NCBI GenBank assembly: GCA_902778285.1
Contig: CACYXC010000025.1
Coordinates: 1-40,708, forward strand
Source: Oscillospiraceae bacterium
GTDB lineage: Bacteria; Bacillota; Clostridia; Oscillospirales; Oscillospiraceae
Direction: 5' to 3'
Length of the DNA: 40,708 bases
In this document: one piece after another, positions 1 through 8,018 of the stretch
How positions within the stretch are numbered: the stretch's first letter is position 1
How the letters are laid out: every line of letters begins with the position of its first letter
Notes under the pieces: model-generated
What the model was told of the DNA's origin: nothing
The model's database searches: none
Seen by the model: the letters and a program-made list of their open reading frames with translations, nothing else
Translations under genes and position numbers: made by a program

Positions 1-1
1 T

Positions 2-250
2 ATAAAAAATAATATCCGGGTGGTTCGGTACGCCGGGAAGACGACCTGCCCTGTGACCGTGATTGGCTCCGACGCGGATACAACGCTCCCCGCGGAGCTA
101 CAAAAGAAGCTGGCGGGATGCTATGCCGATGCGGAATTGATGATCTTTTCAGGTATCCGTCATGAGGATTATCTGACATCCACAGAGGTTATACAATTTA
201 TAAAGCACAGCATAACAGAAACTCAAAACATAGCACCCGACACAGAATAG
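2..250 (+). CDS. Alpha/beta hydrolase, C-terminal part (5' end outside window)
   Basis: The frame is open from the left edge, so only about the last 82 residues are present. The segment PVTVIGSDADTTLP followed by LMIFSGIRHEDY resembles the end of the alpha/beta hydrolase fold: a strand leading to the acidic residue of the triad (D in GSDADTTLP), then the loop with the catalytic histidine (RHEDY). The substrate cannot be read from this piece; small soluble hydrolases or lipases of this fold are common. The gene ends 17 bases before the start of the deaminase pseudogene and its stop codon lies in a 24-bp sequence that recurs at 1237-1260. Its base composition is more A/T-rich than the DNA after 3050. 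The family call is fairly safe, the function is open. Confidence 0.65.
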   Translation: MKNNIRVVRYAGKTTCPVTVIGSDADTTLPAELQKKLAGCYADAELMIFSGIRHEDYLTSTEVIQFIKHSITETQNIAPDTE

Positions 251-1260
251 AAGAAAAAGGAGCTTTTATGGAATTTACAAATGCGTTGATTCAGGGAGAT
301 CTCGAGGCTGTTCGCAGATGCCCCAAGGCTGATTTGCACAACCACTTTGTGTTAGGCGGAAGCCGAGAATTTTTGCGCGAACATTCCGGAAAGGATATTC
401 AGCCAATCAAAAAACCGATTCATTCCATGAATGAGATGCATACATGGACTTCCCAAAATCTGGGGGATTATTTTGAAACGGCCGAAGGGCGCAGGATGCT
501 GATACGGGCTACATTTTCCCAGGCCAAGAAGGATGGGGTTTCTATTCTTGAAATCGGCGAGGATGTCTGGGGTCTTGGAGAGTTTTTCCACGGGAACATC
601 GAAGAGCTTGTGGCGGCCTTTGAAACAGCCCATCAAGAGATTGCGCCGGATATTGAACTGCAGCTTCAGATTGGTCTGTCCCGACATTGCGATATATCGT
701 ATTTGGAAGATTGCCTGTCCCATTTTTGGGGATGCAAGGCATTTTATTCCATCGATTTGTATGGGGACGAACTGGCGCAGCCAATAGAAAAATTTAAGTC
801 CATTTATCGAAGGGCAAAGTCGGAGGGGCTCAAGCTGAAAGCACATGTCGGCGAATGGGGAACGGCGGACGATGTGCGCCATGCCGTAGAGTGCCTCGAG
901 CTCGACGAGGTACAGCATGGGATTGCAGCAGCAGAAGATCCTTCCGTGATTCGTTTTCTGGCAGATAATCACATCCGGCTAAATATAACGCCTTCCAGCA
1001 ATTATCTCCTTGGAAGAGTTCGGGATTTAGTGGAATCGATGTAACAATCAATTCTGATGATGTCCTGATTTTTGATTCGGATGTATCCAAGGAATACTTG
1101 CGGCTCTATCAATGTGGCTGCCTTGACGCAGAGGAATTGGACGATATCCGAAAGAATGGATTGAAAACGGTATGAGCCTTCCTCTCGGTGGATTACTATG
1201 AGACGCAGGAAAGCTCCGACAGGATGAATCTGCAAACGACGCAGAATAGAAGAAAAAGGA
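238..1260 (+). repeat. 24-bp direct repeat (238-261 and 1237-1260)
   Basis: The two copies differ at one base (CGAC, then A or G, then CAGAATAG followed by AAGAAAAAGGA). Each copy ends in a Shine-Dalgarno-like stretch just before a gene start (268 and 1270). The first copy also holds the stop codon of the upstream gene. The 976 bases between the copies carry the broken deaminase and a stretch (1176-1236) with no recognised gene. The repeat may be a footprint of recombination or a duplicated gene junction. Confidence 0.6.
268..1175 (+). pseudogene. Adenosine deaminase-like amidohydrolase, broken by a deletion/frameshift
   Basis: The first frame (268-1044) gives 258 residues with adenosine deaminase family motifs: KADLHNHF near residue 20 (metal-binding His pair), KAHVGEWG near 190 (metal-binding His and catalytic Glu), DEVQHGIAA near 210 and ITPSSN near 240. 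Just after NYLLGRV it runs into a stop. The missing end continues in another frame: 1041-1175 reads VTINSDDVLIF... and ends at TGA 1173-1175, which supplies the metal-binding and catalytic aspartates (SDD). Compared with the family, about ten residues (thirty-odd bases) are missing at the joint and the frame is shifted. The 258-residue product would lack the active-site aspartates and should be inactive. The ribosome binding site (AAAAAGGAG, 253-262) is good. A sequencing or assembly error cannot be excluded, but the ABC ATPase next door carries the same kind of lesion. Confidence 0.8.
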
Positions 1261-1269
1261 AACAAATAT

Positions 1270-2171
1270 ATGGACTACGCATTACAAACAGACAGGCTCT
1301 GTAAAACCTATCGCCGCTATCACGCATTGAATGGGCTTACCATGAATGTCCCTCGCGGTTCCATTTATGGCTTTGTAGGGAGAAACGGAGCTGGAAAAAC
1401 CACCTTGATTCGCTTGATCTGCGGATTGCAAAAGCCGACCTCCGGCACATTTACGCTGAGCGGCGTACATAGCACCCAAAAGGACATTTTGAACATACGC
1501 CGCAGGATGGGCCGCCCTCGATCTACCTTGGCATGAGCGCGGAGGACAATCTGAAACAGCAGTACCGTATTCTCGGCCTTTCCTCTTATGATGGGCTGCG
1601 GGAGCTTTTGGAGCTGGTCGGGCTTTCTGACACGGGCAGGAAAAAGGCGAAGGATTTTTCGCTGGGTATGCGGCAACGGCTCGGCATTGCGATTGCGCTT
1701 GCCGGAAGCCCCGACTTTCTGATCCTTGATGAACCCGTGAACGGCCTTGACCCGCAGGGAATCATTGAATTCCGGGAATTGATCCAGAAGCTCAACCGGG
1801 AGCGCGGAATCACGGTCTTGATTTCAAGCCACATACTCGACGAGCTTCACCGGCTCGCAACATGGTACGGCTTTATCGACCAAGGCAGGATCGTAAAAGA
1901 AATGAGCGCGGAGGAATTGGACGCGGTTTGCAGGCAATATCTCCACGTCACCGTCAGCAACATGACCGCCCTGAAAAAGGTGCTGGATGAGCGCAGTCTC
2001 GGATACTCCGTTGTTTCAGAGAAAGAAGCGGATATTTATGACGCCATCGGCATTTCGGAATTGACCCACGCGCTTGACGCGGAGGACTGCGCGATCCTCT
2101 CTGTGAGTCAGCAGAGCGAAAGCCTTGAAAATTATTTTGTCAGCCTTGTGGGAGGTGAAAGCCACGCGTGA
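1270..2171 (+). pseudogene. ABC transporter ATP-binding protein, frameshifted after Walker A
   Basis: The N-terminal frame (1270-1536) holds the ABC ATPase start with Walker A (GRNGAGKTT near residue 41) and ends at 1536. The rest (open in another frame from about 1509, with an internal ATG at 1533) holds the signature LSLGMRQRLG-like stretch (FSLGMRQRLGIA), Walker B (FLILDEPVNGLDPQG) and the switch His (ISSHILDEL). At the joint RRRMG is followed by PPSIYLGMSAEDN, whereas related ATPases read roughly RRMGAVVETPSIYL. A deletion of about 14 bases therefore removed the residues after RMG and shifted the frame. Translation restarting at 1533 would lack the nucleotide-binding loop. The partner permease follows at once and is intact. 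The family is the two-gene ABC-2 type exporters of Gram-positives (bacitracin or lantibiotic self-protection kind). The lesion could be an assembly error, but it is the second small deletion within 500 bases. Confidence 0.82.
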
Positions 2172-2982
2172 TTTGATTGCTGCGAATTTTCGGAGGATGT
2201 TCAAAAACAACCTGTTTTGGGGCGGCATCCTCTTCATGTTCTTTGTTGCGGCCCTCGAGTTGGTGTCCTCAAAGATCGAGGCGTTGTCGGGAGGTGGCAG
2301 CGCGGCGTCATCGGTGCTGGATTCCCTTCTCTATGACGGGGCCTTGCGCTTGTCCGTCGTTATGGCGGTTTTTGTGAGCGTATTTGTCGGGACGGATTAC
2401 AGCGACGGGACAATACGAAACAAAATCACATTGGGGCATCACAGAGGCAGTATCTTTTTTGCCAATCTGATTGCCTGCGTTTCGGCGGCTGTACTGATGC
2501 AGGCGACGCATTTGTTTTCGCTGTTCGTGCCGGGATGGTTTTTGTTCCACGATCTGACTGTTACCACAAATGAGGTTATCTCACTCATTTTGCTGGATAT
2601 GCTGGCGGTCAACGCTTTTACCGCTATCTATGTAGCGGTGTGTATGATTTCACGTTCAAATAGTACCAGCGCCATCGTGTCATTGCTTTTTGTTTTTTCA
2701 GTCTCTCTGTTGAGCTTGATTCTCTTTCAAGAGCTGCTGCAGCCGGAGTATGTCACGGACAGCGCCTCCGCGGAATTCGTCCGCAATCCTTACTATATTG
2801 GCGGAATAAAGCGCACATTGTTTGCGTTCTTAAATGACGCGCTTCCCAGCTCGCAGATCATGCAGTTGGAAAGCGGGCAGGTGATCGGACATACGGAGCG
2901 TTTTGTCATATATGACCTTGCTATCATGGCGTTTATGACGGTCGGCGGCATTTTCGTGTTCCAACGAGAGGACTTGAAATAA
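2155..2982 (+). CDS. ABC-2 type transporter permease
   Basis: An intact 275-residue hydrophobic protein with about six membrane segments. The first follows NNLFWGGILFMFF near residue 20; a second cluster lies around VVMAVFVSVFVGTDYSDGTIRNK, a typical ABC-2 permease motif; further helices follow to the C terminus (IMAFMTVGGIFVFQREDL). It should form the membrane channel of an exporter with the ATPase encoded just upstream. It starts inside the end of that gene: GTG 2155 overlaps it by 17 bases, and GGAGG (2151-2155) directly abuts this start, so TTG 2173 is an alternative. Because the ATPase is broken, the exporter is probably not functional unless another ATPase substitutes. The gene ends 75 bases from the convergent lipoprotein gene, close to where composition switches to GC-rich core DNA. 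Confidence 0.8.
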   Translation: MKATRDLIAANFRRMFKNNLFWGGILFMFFVAALELVSSKIEALSGGGSAASSVLDSLLYDGALRLSVVMAVFVSVFVGTDYSDGTIRNKITLGHHRGSIFFANLIACVSAAVLMQATHLFSLFVPGWFLFHDLTVTTNEVISLILLDMLAVNAFTAIYVAVCMISRSNSTSAIVSLLFVFSVSLLSLILFQELLQPEYVTDSASAEFVRNPYYIGGIKRTLFAFLNDALPSSQIMQLESGQVIGHTERFVIYDLAIMAFMTVGGIFVFQREDLK

Positions 2983-3057
2983 AAATATGTCTTGAGGATG
3001 AAAATATCCTTGACAAATCTCTTCTCAGGTATGAGTATTATTCACTTTTCCGCCGCG

Positions 3058-3186
3058 TCACTCGAAAACGACCACCGCGGTCTGCTGGTACTCCTCGGGG
3101 ATGGGCTTTCCCGCGCCCGTGCAGCCCGTCAGCAGCAGGAGCGCCGCCAGGAGCCCGGCAAGAACGGCCTGTTGGATTCTCTGCAT
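3058..3186 (-). CDS. Small lipoprotein (42 residues) downstream of the M56 protease
   Basis: A short frame starts at ATG 3186 behind AAAGGAAGAAG and ends with TGA at 3058-3060. Its 42 residues begin MQRIQQAVLAGLLAALLLLTGC, a complete lipoprotein signal: one or two basic residues, a Leu/Ala core and the lipobox LLTGC with the lipidated Cys at 22. Only 20 residues would remain after cleavage (CTGAGKPIPEEYQQTAVVVFE), so the mature product is a lipid-anchored peptide. It begins 51 bases after the M56/beta-helix gene on the same strand and is probably co-transcribed with it and BlaI. No family was recognised. The strong ribosome binding site and the coherent signal argue that it is real; a truncated larger lipoprotein is the alternative. 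Confidence 0.6.
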   Translation of the reverse strand: MQRIQQAVLAGLLAALLLLTGCTGAGKPIPEEYQQTAVVVFE

Positions 3187-3237
3187 GATCTTCTTCCTTT
3201 CTTTCCGGGATCCCGGCCGTGCGGTCTGCCCTTCGTA

Positions 3238-6114
3238 TCAGAAGGCGTTGACGCCTCCCCGCAGCTGCTGACCGTTCCAGGTCACGTTCTGGGACTCGTA
3301 CACGTTGACGCTGTTGGAGCCGCAGTCGCGGATGCTGCAGTTCTCGAAGTTGACACCGTAGCAGTTGTAAATGATGGCGCCATCGCCGGAGCACTCGTAC
3401 ATCTCTGTGTCCTCCACGGTCAGGCCCTGGCAGTCGGTGGCGTAGACCGCGTTCACGCCGCAGCCGAAGAGGCCGCAGCCGCGCACCAGGATCTCACCGC
3501 AGCGGTAGAATTCCAGCACGTCGCCCGCGCAGGAGCCGGGGGCCTCCTTGAGATGGCCGGCGGTCAGATCCTCCACGGAGATGTTGCTGCAGTCCTCGAA
3601 ATAGAGCACGTCCGCGTAGCGCGGCACGGCCTGCAGGGTGGTCTTGTCCCTGCCCTGACCGATGATGTGCAGATTCTGCACGCCCGTGATTACCAGACCG
3701 GGGCCGTCATAGTCGTCGCGCCAGTAGTAGGAAGTGCCGCCGTAGCCGCCGTAGCTGGAGGCGGTAGAGAAGTCGATCAGCTCGGCGTCTACATAGATCG
3801 TGGTGTTGCTGCCGATGGCTGCGAGGAAGTCGTCCACGTTGTCCACATGGTAAGTTGCCTCGCCGAACTCGTTCACTTCGCCCTCGGGCGCAGCGGCCTC
3901 GGGCTGCTGCGGGCCGGCGTAGTTCTCCAGATAGTCCTCGCGCTGCATGGCCTCGAGATCCGCCAGCGCAAGCTCCCTGCCCTCGGCGTCGACCACGGTG
4001 CCGGCAGCCTCGCCGTCGAAGTTGAAGTACATGCCCATGCCCAGCAGCTCGTTGTTTTCAAAGGAGCAGGCGTCGATCACGGGGCTCTGGCCGGTGATGT
4101 GGAAGACACCGCCGGTGGCGTGGACGAACTTGCTGCCGTCGGCGCGGGTGATGGGATAGCTCTTCTCGGAGATCCTGTTGTCGTGCACGTCGCAGCCGCG
4201 CATCTGCACCTCCAGAGAGCCGGAGCTGTGCAGCAGGACCTGAGCCCTGTTGCCGCAGATCTCGGTGTTGAAGATCACGAAACCGGTGCTGGTCTGGACG
4301 TCGAACAGGTAATAGGCCCCGTTGTCGCTCTTCAGGCCGCAGTCCATGATCTTGCCGCCGAGATAGCGCACATCGTAGGAGCCGAAGGCCTCCAGCGCGC
4401 CGTAGCTGCACTCGCGGATGACCGTGCTCGCGGCGATGACGCCGCGGCAGTTCATGGCGGAGATGCCCACCGTGCCGCAGCCGTAGAGGTCACAGCCGTT
4501 GACGTACATGTTCTCGCTGTTGACAAAGCGGAGCACGCCGCCGGAGCAGAAGCCGGGGGCAACGGTGTGGCCCGCGGTGAGGGAGACGATGTTCACATCC
4601 GAGCACCAGTCGAAAACCATAACGTTCGCGTAGCGCGGCTCGGTGACGACGCTGCTCTTCGTGTCGTGCCCGACGATGTACAGGTTGTGCACATCGCTGA
4701 TGTGGAGCTCGTAGCCGTCGCCGCAGTTGGACCATGACAGGTGCTCGGTGGCGTAGTCGCTGCCGTAGCCGGAAGCCTTGGTGAGATTGTACTCGCCGTC
4801 GGTCAGCTGGATGACGCGGTCGCTGCCGATGGCGGCGAGCAGCTCGTCCACGTCGTGGACAACGATATGTTCCTCCGGGATGTTCTCGCCGAAGACCTCG
4901 GTGACCTCGCCGCAGTCGGCGGGCATCGGCGTCGGCGGCACATCGGAGACGGCCTCCGCGTCGAGATCCGGATTGGGGACGGGAAAGGCGGTGACGATGA
5001 CGGAGGGCGTGGGCTCCGCCGCGGCGTTGGCGGTCAGGACGGCGCCGCTCCTGGGGCCGAGGGCCATGCCGCAGCCGGACAGCAGCAGGATAACGATCAA
5101 TGCCAGGGCGATACCCGCCCGGCCTTTGTTTTTGTATTTCATGATCTGCACTAACCTCTCTTTCAGATTCCGCTTCTCGGTGGCGAAGCTCATCGCAACC
5201 ACGCTCCGGGGAAGCGGACGGTCGGCGGCGAGCGTCAGCAGCAGCTCGCCGTAATGTTGTTTTTCTTCCCGGCCCATGCGCCGCAGCAGCCGCTCGTCGC
5301 AGCTGAGCTCGCAGGCCCGGTCGATCTCCCGGCGAAACAGGGAGAAGAAGGGATTGAACCAATGGAGCGAGGACACCAGCACCGCGAACCACTTGTAAGC
5401 CAGGTCGCCGCGGCGGTAGTGGGTCAGCTCGTGGCGCAGGATGCCCCGCAGCATCTCGTCGTCGTAGTCGCGGTCGGGCAGCACGATGACCGGGCGCAGC
5501 AGGCCCAGCAGCATCGGCGTGCGCACGGCGCGGCTGCGGCAGAGGGCGGGCCAGGGCGTGGAATTGAGCGCCTCGAGCACGAGGCGGTCGCTCTCCCTCG
5601 CGCGGCGGAAGGTTCTGCCCAGCGCGCAGCGGAAGCGCAGGAAGCCGACGCCGTAGCGCAGCAGACTGATCCCTGCGCCCGCAAGATAGACGGCGCCCCA
5701 GAAATCCCAGCTGCCGAGCAGCTTTTTCGCGGCGGAGAGAAGGGCCGCAAAGTCCAACGCGGGTTTTTCTTCCTCTGCCGCGCTCACCGCGGCTGGAATT
5801 GGCACCGCGGCAGCGGTGCTCCCCTGGGCGCTCTCCGTTCTGTAGGTGCGGGGCGTGTCAGGCGCACCGCTCTGCTCCACGGGAGCCGCAGCGACTACGG
5901 GCATGGGCGCAGGCCGCGCCGGGACGGGCGCCTCCGCCGCAGGCAGGAGGCCGGGCAGCGGCAGCACGAAGCGCAGCAGCACCAGCAGCCAGGCGTAGTA
6001 GGCGAATGCCGCGGGCATGCGGGTCTTCAGCACGCGCCGCAGCAGCATCAGCAGCGCCGCCAGCAGCGTGCCGCCGGCGGACAGGGACAACAGGATACGA
6101 AGCATCGTCTCCAT
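3238..6114 (-). CDS. M56 family (BlaR1-like) membrane metallopeptidase fused to a duplicated beta-helix domain
   Basis: A 958-residue protein. Residues 1-340 are an M56 peptidase: membrane segments near 5-27, 36-57 and 137-157, the zinc motif HELTH at 228-232, and ELSCDE near 269-274 with the likely third zinc ligand. A further hydrophobic segment at 334-348 ends in LLLSGCG, which looks like a lipobox. BlaR1 and MecR1 have a penicillin-binding sensor outside the cell. Here it is replaced by about 550 residues of short repeats rich in N, C, G and D (for example NMYVNGCDLYGCGTVGISAMNC), characteristic of right-handed parallel beta-helices. The helix is duplicated: 415-595 and 755-935 align, each starting with a DELLAAIGS or DDFLAAIGS block and later RYANVMVF or RYADVLYF. 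The ATG lies 3 bases after the BlaI stop. By analogy with BlaR1 (inference), ligand binding by the helix would activate the protease to inactivate BlaI. The ligand is unknown; cell-wall or carbohydrate polymers are guesses. Confidence 0.85.
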   Translation of the reverse strand: METMLRILLSLSAGGTLLAALLMLLRRVLKTRMPAAFAYYAWLLVLLRFVLPLPGLLPAAEAPVPARPAPMPVVAAAPVEQSGAPDTPRTYRTESAQGSTAAAVPIPAAVSAAEEEKPALDFAALLSAAKKLLGSWDFWGAVYLAGAGISLLRYGVGFLRFRCALGRTFRRARESDRLVLEALNSTPWPALCRSRAVRTPMLLGLLRPVIVLPDRDYDDEMLRGILRHELTHYRRGDLAYKWFAVLVSSLHWFNPFFSLFRREIDRACELSCDERLLRRMGREEKQHYGELLLTLAADRPLPRSVVAMSFATEKRNLKERLVQIMKYKNKGRAGIALALIVILLLSGCGMALGPRSGAVLTANAAAEPTPSVIVTAFPVPNPDLDAEAVSDVPPTPMPADCGEVTEVFGENIPEEHIVVHDVDELLAAIGSDRVIQLTDGEYNLTKASGYGSDYATEHLSWSNCGDGYELHISDVHNLYIVGHDTKSSVVTEPRYANVMVFDWCSDVNIVSLTAGHTVAPGFCSGGVLRFVNSENMYVNGCDLYGCGTVGISAMNCRGVIAASTVIRECSYGALEAFGSYDVRYLGGKIMDCGLKSDNGAYYLFDVQTSTGFVIFNTEICGNRAQVLLHSSGSLEVQMRGCDVHDNRISEKSYPITRADGSKFVHATGGVFHITGQSPVIDACSFENNELLGMGMYFNFDGEAAGTVVDAEGRELALADLEAMQREDYLENYAGPQQPEAAAPEGEVNEFGEATYHVDNVDDFLAAIGSNTTIYVDAELIDFSTASSYGGYGGTSYYWRDDYDGPGLVITGVQNLHIIGQGRDKTTLQAVPRYADVLYFEDCSNISVEDLTAGHLKEAPGSCAGDVLEFYRCGEILVRGCGLFGCGVNAVYATDCQGLTVEDTEMYECSGDGAIIYNCYGVNFENCSIRDCGSNSVNVYESQNVTWNGQQLRGGVNAF

Positions 6115-6117
6115 GGC

Positions 6118-6492
6118 TCAGTCCTCCACCTTGAACATGGTCCTGAGCTCCTCGATGTCCGCGGCGCTCAGGCCCTCGGATTTGACGAGCGTGGCCACAA
6201 GGCTGCGGGCGCTGCCCTTGAAGAGCCGGTCCACCAGATCCTGCGCGGCCCAGTCGCTGTATTCCTCGCGGCCGATCAGGGGACGGTAGTAGAAAACCTT
6301 GCGTTTTTCCTGCGCCAGCGCGCCCTTGGCGACGAGGCGGCCCACCAGCGTCTTGACCGTGGTGGCCTCCCAGCCGCGGCGCTCGCACAGGGCGGTGCGG
6401 ATCTCCGTGACGGGCAGGGCGTCCCCGGCCTCCCACAGGACCTTCATGACCTCCAGCTCGGAGTCGGATATTTTTTCTGCCAAAAGGGACAT
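6118..6492 (-). CDS. BlaI/MecI/CopY family transcriptional repressor
   Basis: 124 residues from ATG 6492, which is preceded by AAAGGAG at the right distance; longer upstream extensions run through the promoter and are not used. The winged-helix domain fills the first 75 residues (ISDSELEVMKVLWEAG, then VTEIRTAL, WEATTVKTLVGRLVAKG and KRKVFYYRPLI). This is the canonical BlaI pattern, and the VKTLV...G recognition helix is well conserved. The C-terminal dimerisation segment ends in a Leu-rich stretch (LSAADIEELRTMF). Such repressors bind TACA/TGTA dyads and are inactivated through a paired M56 protease, which is encoded immediately downstream. Two matching operators sit on its own promoter, so the operon should be self-repressed. 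Confidence 0.92.
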   Translation of the reverse strand: MSLLAEKISDSELEVMKVLWEAGDALPVTEIRTALCERRGWEATTVKTLVGRLVAKGALAQEKRKVFYYRPLIGREEYSDWAAQDLVDRLFKGSARSLVATLVKSEGLSAADIEELRTMFKVED

Positions 6493-6506
6493 GGCGATTC
6501 TCCTTT

Positions 6507-6531
6507 CGTAAACGGTGATCGGTCGTTTACG
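6507..6531 (-). promoter_or_regulatory. Inverted repeat in the blaI leader
   Basis: CGTAAACG (6507-6514) and CGTTTACG (6524-6531) are exact inverted repeats with a 9-base loop. They lie between the promoter and the ribosome binding site of blaI. The structure could be a leader hairpin or an operator for another regulator; nothing in the sequence decides between these. Confidence 0.45.
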
Positions 6532-6537
6532 GCAGAC

Positions 6538-6584
6538 TACATATGTAACCTGATTGCACCATAGCACACAAGACTACAAATGTC
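6538..6584. promoter_or_regulatory. Two BlaI-type operators
   Basis: TACATATGTA at 6538-6547 is a perfect dyad and matches the core of known bla/mec operators. A second, imperfect site TACAAATGTC lies at 6575-6584 and overlaps the -35 box. Their centres are 37 bases apart. Position over the promoter start and -35 fits repression by the adjacent BlaI homologue. Confidence 0.7.
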
Positions 6585-6586
6585 AA
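6558..6586 (-). promoter_or_regulatory. Promoter of the blaI-M56 operon
   Basis: Read on the minus strand: -35 TTGACA (6581-6586), 17-base spacer, -10 TATGGT (6558-6563). It is a near-consensus sigma-A promoter, with the start of transcription expected near 6551. One operator overlaps the -35 box and the other lies just past the start site. Confidence 0.75.
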
Positions 6587-6599
6587 CCCTCGATCTGTA

Positions 6600-6884
6600 A
6601 ACTTAAGAAATCTTTGGAAACGGCGGGAAGCGCATATCATTCGAAAGCTTATCATGGTTTCCCCCGCGCGATGCGTCCCCCTGTTCTTTCCTTTCGAAAC
6701 TTGCCCGAAAAAAGAACGTGCCGCGGCGTCAGAAGAAGCTCACGCCGCTCCGTTTCCGTCAGGAATGAGCCTTCGCCGCGCAAGGCGGAGGCGAACGATA
6801 CGGAGCTCGTGACGACGCGCGCCACGCCGCCCGCGGAAGGGCTTCGCTTCGCTCGCGCCGCTGCACAATGACTATAACGCAAAG
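6600..6884. other. Spacer without a recognised gene (6600-6884)
   Basis: About 285 bases between the divergent blaI promoter and the terminator of the SPFH gene. Short open frames occur but have no ribosome binding site or family motif. The stretch contains GC-rich inverted segments (for example GCCTTCGCC against GGCGGAGGC near 6770-6795) and could be decayed repeat DNA. Confidence 0.4.
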
Positions 6885-6914
6885 AAGCGCCCGGAGAAGG
6901 CTCCCCGGGCGCTT
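6885..6914 (-). terminator. Terminator of the SPFH gene
   Basis: AAGCGCCCGG (6885-6894) pairs perfectly with CCGGGCGCTT (6905-6914) across a 10-base loop. It lies 15 bases beyond the stop of the minus-strand SPFH gene and is followed on that strand by CTTTG. Confidence 0.65.
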
Positions 6915-6928
6915 CGGGTTTTGCGGGC

Positions 6929-7909
6929 TCAGTCGTTCAGACTCAGCATGTAATTGCCGTTCTCCCCCAGCACCGTGGTGGGAAGCTGGCCGTTCCACTG
7001 CTTGATCCAGTAGTAGTCGATGAGCCCGTCGGTCAGGGACTCGGAGATGCGCTTGTTCATCTCGGCCTCCTTCTCGCCGGCGTAGAGGGCGGCCTCGGCC
7101 TGCACCTTGACGACCTCCAGCTCGGCGTTGGCGGCGATGACGGCCTTTTCGGCCTCCGCGTTGGCCGCGATGACGGCGCGCTTGGCGGTGGCCTCCTCCT
7201 CCATGGTCTTCTGGGCCTGCTCGGTCTCGGCGGTCAGCTTGTTCTGGGCCGCCACCTGCTTGGCCTCGACGGCGGAGGTGAAGGCGTCGGTGAAGTCGAT
7301 GTCCTCGATGGCGATGGAGACGATGGTGATGCCGTAGCGCCGCATGTCCGCGGAAGTGCTCTCGGCGATCATGTCGGACAGGTCGTTGCGCTTCGAGATC
7401 AGATTCTCCGCAGTGTAGCGGGAGAAGACGGCCTTGGTGTTCTCGAGGATGCGGGGGTACATGACGTTGTCGTAGTAGTGGATGCCCACCGAGCGGTAGA
7501 GCTCCTGCGCGGTCTCCTGGTCGATGCAGTAGTTCACCGACAGCTGCAGGTTCACCTGCTGGATGTCGCTGGAGAAGGCCTCGGTGCCGATCTGCACCTT
7601 CTGGGTGCGGTTGTCCATCTTCACGACCTCCTGCCAGGGCTTGATCAGATGGGCGCCGGCGCCGATGGTGCGCTCCTCGACGCGGCCGAAGGTGGTCAGG
7701 ATACCGGTGTAGCCGGTGGGCACCACGGTCACGCAGCTGAGCGCAAGCGCCGCGATCAGCACGAGCAGAGCCAGCAGCTGCACGGGACGGGTGCGCCAGC
7801 TGCGGCGGATCACCGTCTGCCCGTTCTCGCTGACGATGGACTTTCCTTCAAAGCCCAGGACCATGAACAGCACGGCGGATACGATCAAACCTATAATCAA
7901 AGCAAACAT
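6929..7909 (-). CDS. SPFH/Band 7 (prohibitin-like) membrane protein
   Basis: 326 residues from ATG 7909, which has a clear GGAGG (start chosen on this; the open frame extends upstream without a site). Two hydrophobic segments (about 2-19 and 43-60) precede the SPFH domain (about 63-225), which begins VVPTGYTGILTTFGRVEERTIGAG, typical of prohibitin-type Band 7 proteins. A charged, Ala/Glu-rich coiled-coil follows, including two copies of a VIAANAE-type unit. The C terminus (YYWIKQWNGQLPTTVLGE) is the usual ending of this bacterial subgroup. These proteins form oligomeric rings on the membrane and are linked to membrane microdomains and protease control; the partner here is unknown. The gene stands alone, with its own terminator. 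Confidence 0.9.
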   Translation of the reverse strand: MFALIIGLIVSAVLFMVLGFEGKSIVSENGQTVIRRSWRTRPVQLLALLVLIAALALSCVTVVPTGYTGILTTFGRVEERTIGAGAHLIKPWQEVVKMDNRTQKVQIGTEAFSSDIQQVNLQLSVNYCIDQETAQELYRSVGIHYYDNVMYPRILENTKAVFSRYTAENLISKRNDLSDMIAESTSADMRRYGITIVSIAIEDIDFTDAFTSAVEAKQVAAQNKLTAETEQAQKTMEEEATAKRAVIAANAEAEKAVIAANAELEVVKVQAEAALYAGEKEAEMNKRISESLTDGLIDYYWIKQWNGQLPTTVLGENGNYMLSLND

Positions 7910-8018
7910 GTTTATACCTCCTTTGCTTCCTTCCTGACAATATGACGGCGGAAGCCGAAAAAAGTTCTGTCCTTCTCCTCGGGAAAGGGCGAAATCCATG
8001 TAGAAAGGAAGCGGTGCC

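Noticed and set aside
1176-1269. Coding remnant between the deaminase and the ABC ATPase
   Set aside because: A short stretch can be read as VDYYETQESSDRMN, but it has no start, no site and no family that I can name with confidence.
2992-4737. Long open frame on the plus strand opposite the M56/beta-helix gene, rich in Val, Ala and His
   Set aside because: It mirrors the real gene in GC-rich DNA, has no family motif and lacks a proper ribosome binding site.
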